From: an uncultured Clostridia bacterium
GTDB taxonomy: Bacteria > Bacillota > Clostridia > Oscillospirales > CAG-272
Length of the DNA stretch: 22,017 nt
Reading direction: 5' to 3'
NCBI GenBank assembly: GCA_904502015.1
Contig: CAJGEA010000012.1
Location: 1 to 22,017, forward strand
This document shows positions 19,873 to 22,017 of the stretch, piece after piece (positions within the stretch are counted from its first letter, which is position 1; every line of letters starts with the position of its first letter). Below the pieces are notes generated by a model, which did no database searches, was not told where the DNA came from, and saw only the letters and a program-made list of their open reading frames with translations. Position numbers and translations under genes: made by a program.

Positions 19873-22017
19873 ATGATGCATTCCAAGACTATAAAGCGGT
19901 TGTCCCGTATGTTGGCGTCGCTCCTTTTGCTGATCCCCCTGCTTGCCGCCCTGCCTGTAAGCGTATCTGCCGCCGCCGCGGATGACGGCAAGATCGTCAT
20001 TACCCTGGATCCCGGCCACGGTGGCCGCCAATCGGATGACGGATCTACGGGAACGGGTACGCCCATCGCCGAGCAATTCGGCGGTGTCAATGAGCTCTAC
20101 TACAACCTGGCGATCTCGTTGTATGCCAAATCGCGGCTGGAGCAGTACCGGAACGTGGAGGTCTACCTCACTCGCGACAACAACGAGGATTGCCCGGGAC
20201 TCAAGGAGCGCGCGGATATCGCCACCTCGCATAATTCCGACGCGCTGATCAGCATCCATAACAATTCCGGTGGAGCCTCCACTAAGGGTGCCGAAATTAT
20301 TATCCCCAACCAGAATTACAGAGGCGCGATTGGCACGGCGTCGAAAAGCTGCGCCACCGCAATTCTGGATACCCTCACCTCGCAGACGGGACTCGCCAAG
20401 CGAACCATTTATACCAAGAACAGCACGAGTGTGACCTACCCCGACGGGTCAGTTGCCGACCATTTCCAGGTCATTCGCAACGGTAAGCTACAAAATATCG
20501 GTGTCGTTATGATTGTGGAGTGCGCCTATTTGTCCAGCGCCGAGGATTACCAAAACCATTTTACCACCGAAGCGGGCCTCAAGCGTATCGGCTACGCCGT
20601 TGCCGATGGCATAGCCAAATACTACAACCTCTCCCTCAATGCAAACGCCGTGCCCAATGATCCGTCGACACCCACTATCCCGGGCTGGGCCGCAATTAAG
20701 TATTGGAGCTCGGTTGACCACGTCAACGGAATGGGCCCGCATGGCGGCGCCAACTTTTCGGGCGCGGGCGGCAACTACACCGACGGTGCGGATACCATTG
20801 ACGCCGTGTCGCAGGGCGTGACGGCTGATCCGAGCGCCAAGCTGTCCATCGGCGGTTGGCTGGGCATGAGCGGGGGTGTTTCGCATTACGTCTACTCGGT
20901 GGACGGCGGCAAAACGTGGCGAAACGCCACGGGCGGCCATAACGGTGAGCCCGTGGCCGGGCACTACGCCGCGCTGGGCTTTTCCAACGCCACGAAGCTG
21001 GGTATGTTCCATAAGGATGTTGCCCCCGTGGTAGCGGATCTTTCGGACTACGCAGGGAGAACGGTGAACGTGACCTTTGCCGCCGTAGCGGAAAGTGACG
21101 GTAGCACCATCGTACCCTTCGTTACGATTGCCAACTACGCGGTGCTGGGTAGCCTGCCCGATGAGACCACCGAACTCGACGAGTCGAGTTCGGCTGAAAC
21201 CGAAACCACCACGGAGCCAGAGGATAGCACCTCCGGTTCGAGCAGCGCGCCCTCTGAACCCTCGATCGGAGCGGAAACTATGCACGCTTCCTCCTCGGTC
21301 TCTTTCAAGTATCTGGGCCATGTTGACCGGATCAACGGCGTTCAGTATGACCTAAACGGATACCGTAAGAACGGATCGCCGAATGTCGCCAGTCCCGCTA
21401 TTGTAAACGAACTCAGCATTGGGGCCGACGGACGTGTCGTGATCTCCGGTTGGGCACTCGTCAACGGCGGTCAGGATAAGTACTTTTGGTCGGTCGACGG
21501 TCAGAACTGGTATGAATTCGTCGGTGGTACTTACAGCACCGCCGATGCCGACTACGCCACCCGTGCCTACGACAACGCTAATGTAACCGTCGTTAATCCC
21601 GAAAATGGTATCTTCAAAGACATTGTCGCCGATCTTTCGGCCTATGCGGGTAGCTGTGTGACGGTTTACATTGCCGTTCGCAGTGAGACCGTATACAAAA
21701 ACGCACAGCACCTCTGCCACTTCCTTACGTTGGAGAACGTCGCGGTTGACCGCAATAACGCAGGCGCTGAAGATACCTCCACCGAGCCTGAAATCACCAC
21801 CACCGAGCCCGAGGAAACCACTACCGAGCCCGAAGTTACCACCACCGAGCCCGAAGAAATCACTACCGAGCCCGAAGAAACCACTACCGAGCCCGAAGTT
21901 ACCACCACCGAGCCCGAAGAAACCACCACCGAGCCCGAAGTTACCACCACCGAGCCCGAAGAAACCACCACCGAGCCCGAAGAAACCACTACCGAGCCCG
22001 AAGTTACCACCACCGAG
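19873..22017 (+). CDS. Secreted multidomain N-acetylmuramoyl-L-alanine amidase 4 (partial at 3' end)
   Basis: The fourth paralogue; 715 codons are visible and the frame is open at the right edge. It has a signal peptide (1-34; LASLLLLIPLLAALPVSVSA) and an Amidase_3 domain (40-253) with His49, Glu74, His129 and catalytic Glu216. It has an accessory module (about 279-425; VDHVNGMGPHG, GGWLGMSGG, YVYSVDGGKTW, VADLSDYAG) and a Ser/Thr/Glu linker (430-470). A second module follows (about 478-625; VDRINGVQYDL, GWALVNGGQD, FWSVDGQNWY, VADLSAYAG, CHFLTLENV), closely like the second module of gene 2. The TTEPEE/TTTEPEV stalk runs off the window, so the terminal anchor cannot be seen. ATG codons occur at 19873 and 19876, with GAAAGGAAA ahead. 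Confidence 0.92.
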   Translation, partial: MMHSKTIKRLSRMLASLLLLIPLLAALPVSVSAAAADDGKIVITLDPGHGGRQSDDGSTGTGTPIAEQFGGVNELYYNLAISLYAKSRLEQYRNVEVYLTRDNNEDCPGLKERADIATSHNSDALISIHNNSGGASTKGAEIIIPNQNYRGAIGTASKSCATAILDTLTSQTGLAKRTIYTKNSTSVTYPDGSVADHFQVIRNGKLQNIGVVMIVECAYLSSAEDYQNHFTTEAGLKRIGYAVADGIAKYYNLSLNANAVPNDPSTPTIPGWAAIKYWSSVDHVNGMGPHGGANFSGAGGNYTDGADTIDAVSQGVTADPSAKLSIGGWLGMSGGVSHYVYSVDGGKTWRNATGGHNGEPVAGHYAALGFSNATKLGMFHKDVAPVVADLSDYAGRTVNVTFAAVAESDGSTIVPFVTIANYAVLGSLPDETTELDESSSAETETTTEPEDSTSGSSSAPSEPSIGAETMHASSSVSFKYLGHVDRINGVQYDLNGYRKNGSPNVASPAIVNELSIGADGRVVISGWALVNGGQDKYFWSVDGQNWYEFVGGTYSTADADYATRAYDNANVTVVNPENGIFKDIVADLSAYAGSCVTVYIAVRSETVYKNAQHLCHFLTLENVAVDRNNAGAEDTSTEPEITTTEPEETTTEPEVTTTEPEEITTEPEETTTEPEVTTTEPEETTTEPEVTTTEPEETTTEPEETTTEPEVTTTE
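21781..22017 (+). repeat. In-frame Thr/Glu/Pro repeats in the amidase 4 stalk, cut by the window edge
   Basis: Units of 21 bases encoding EETTTEP and EVTTTEP alternate, giving 42-base higher-order repeats with very few differences. The tract continues past the right edge. Confidence 0.92.

Overview
The window looks like chromosome from a fairly GC-rich, Gram-positive member of the Clostridia (Oscillospirales-like gut Firmicutes). The evidence is a type II pantothenate kinase, an RqcH/NFACT protein, an IreB-family protein, a DUF5685 plus J-domain pair with cysteine tails, AGGAGG-type ribosome binding sites, strong sigma-A promoters with 17-base spacers, and surface proteins ending in Gly-Cys, a membrane segment and Arg-Lys-Lys. 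No rRNA, tRNA, CRISPR array, transposase or phage gene was seen. The taxonomic call is an inference from gene families only.

Region 1 (1-4559) holds housekeeping and sugar genes. On the minus strand are the 5' part of alaS and, upstream of it, coaW. A HAD-IIA phosphatase runs divergently from coaW, and the two promoters are interleaved. A bidirectional terminator at 2921-2954 separates the HAD gene from a minus-strand GH43 beta-xylosidase, whose own consensus promoter lies at 4589-4617.

Region 2 (4600-7721) is the rqcH locus. A plus-strand promoter at 4633-4661 leads into a 41-base exact copy of the start of rqcH (4695-4735). That copy is fused in frame to a small two-TM membrane protein. 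The intact rqcH begins 849 bases further on (5544), after a block of palindromic intergenic repeats. More repeats of the same family follow rqcH and recur at 19449-19741.

Region 3 (7722-12714) is a compact plus-strand operon-like run: DUF5685 protein, J-domain protein, integral membrane protein, IreB-family protein, RibF, and an S11 DD-peptidase-like membrane protein with degenerate active-site motifs. Gaps run from 53 bases down to overlaps, and one good promoter lies at the front (7659-7687).

Region 4 (12934 to the right edge) is the most distinctive part. It is a tandem array of four secreted Amidase_3 (N-acetylmuramoyl-L-alanine amidase) paralogues. Each has its own promoter, and the three complete genes are each followed by a hairpin. 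Each protein has a signal peptide, a zinc amidase domain with all ligands visible, one or two copies of a beta-rich accessory module I do not recognise as a named family, and a Thr/Glu/Pro repeat stalk. The three complete ones end in a GC[GD]S - hydrophobic helix - RKK tail. The array probably provides a set of cell-wall-anchored peptidoglycan amidases with diversified accessory domains. The fourth gene runs off the window.
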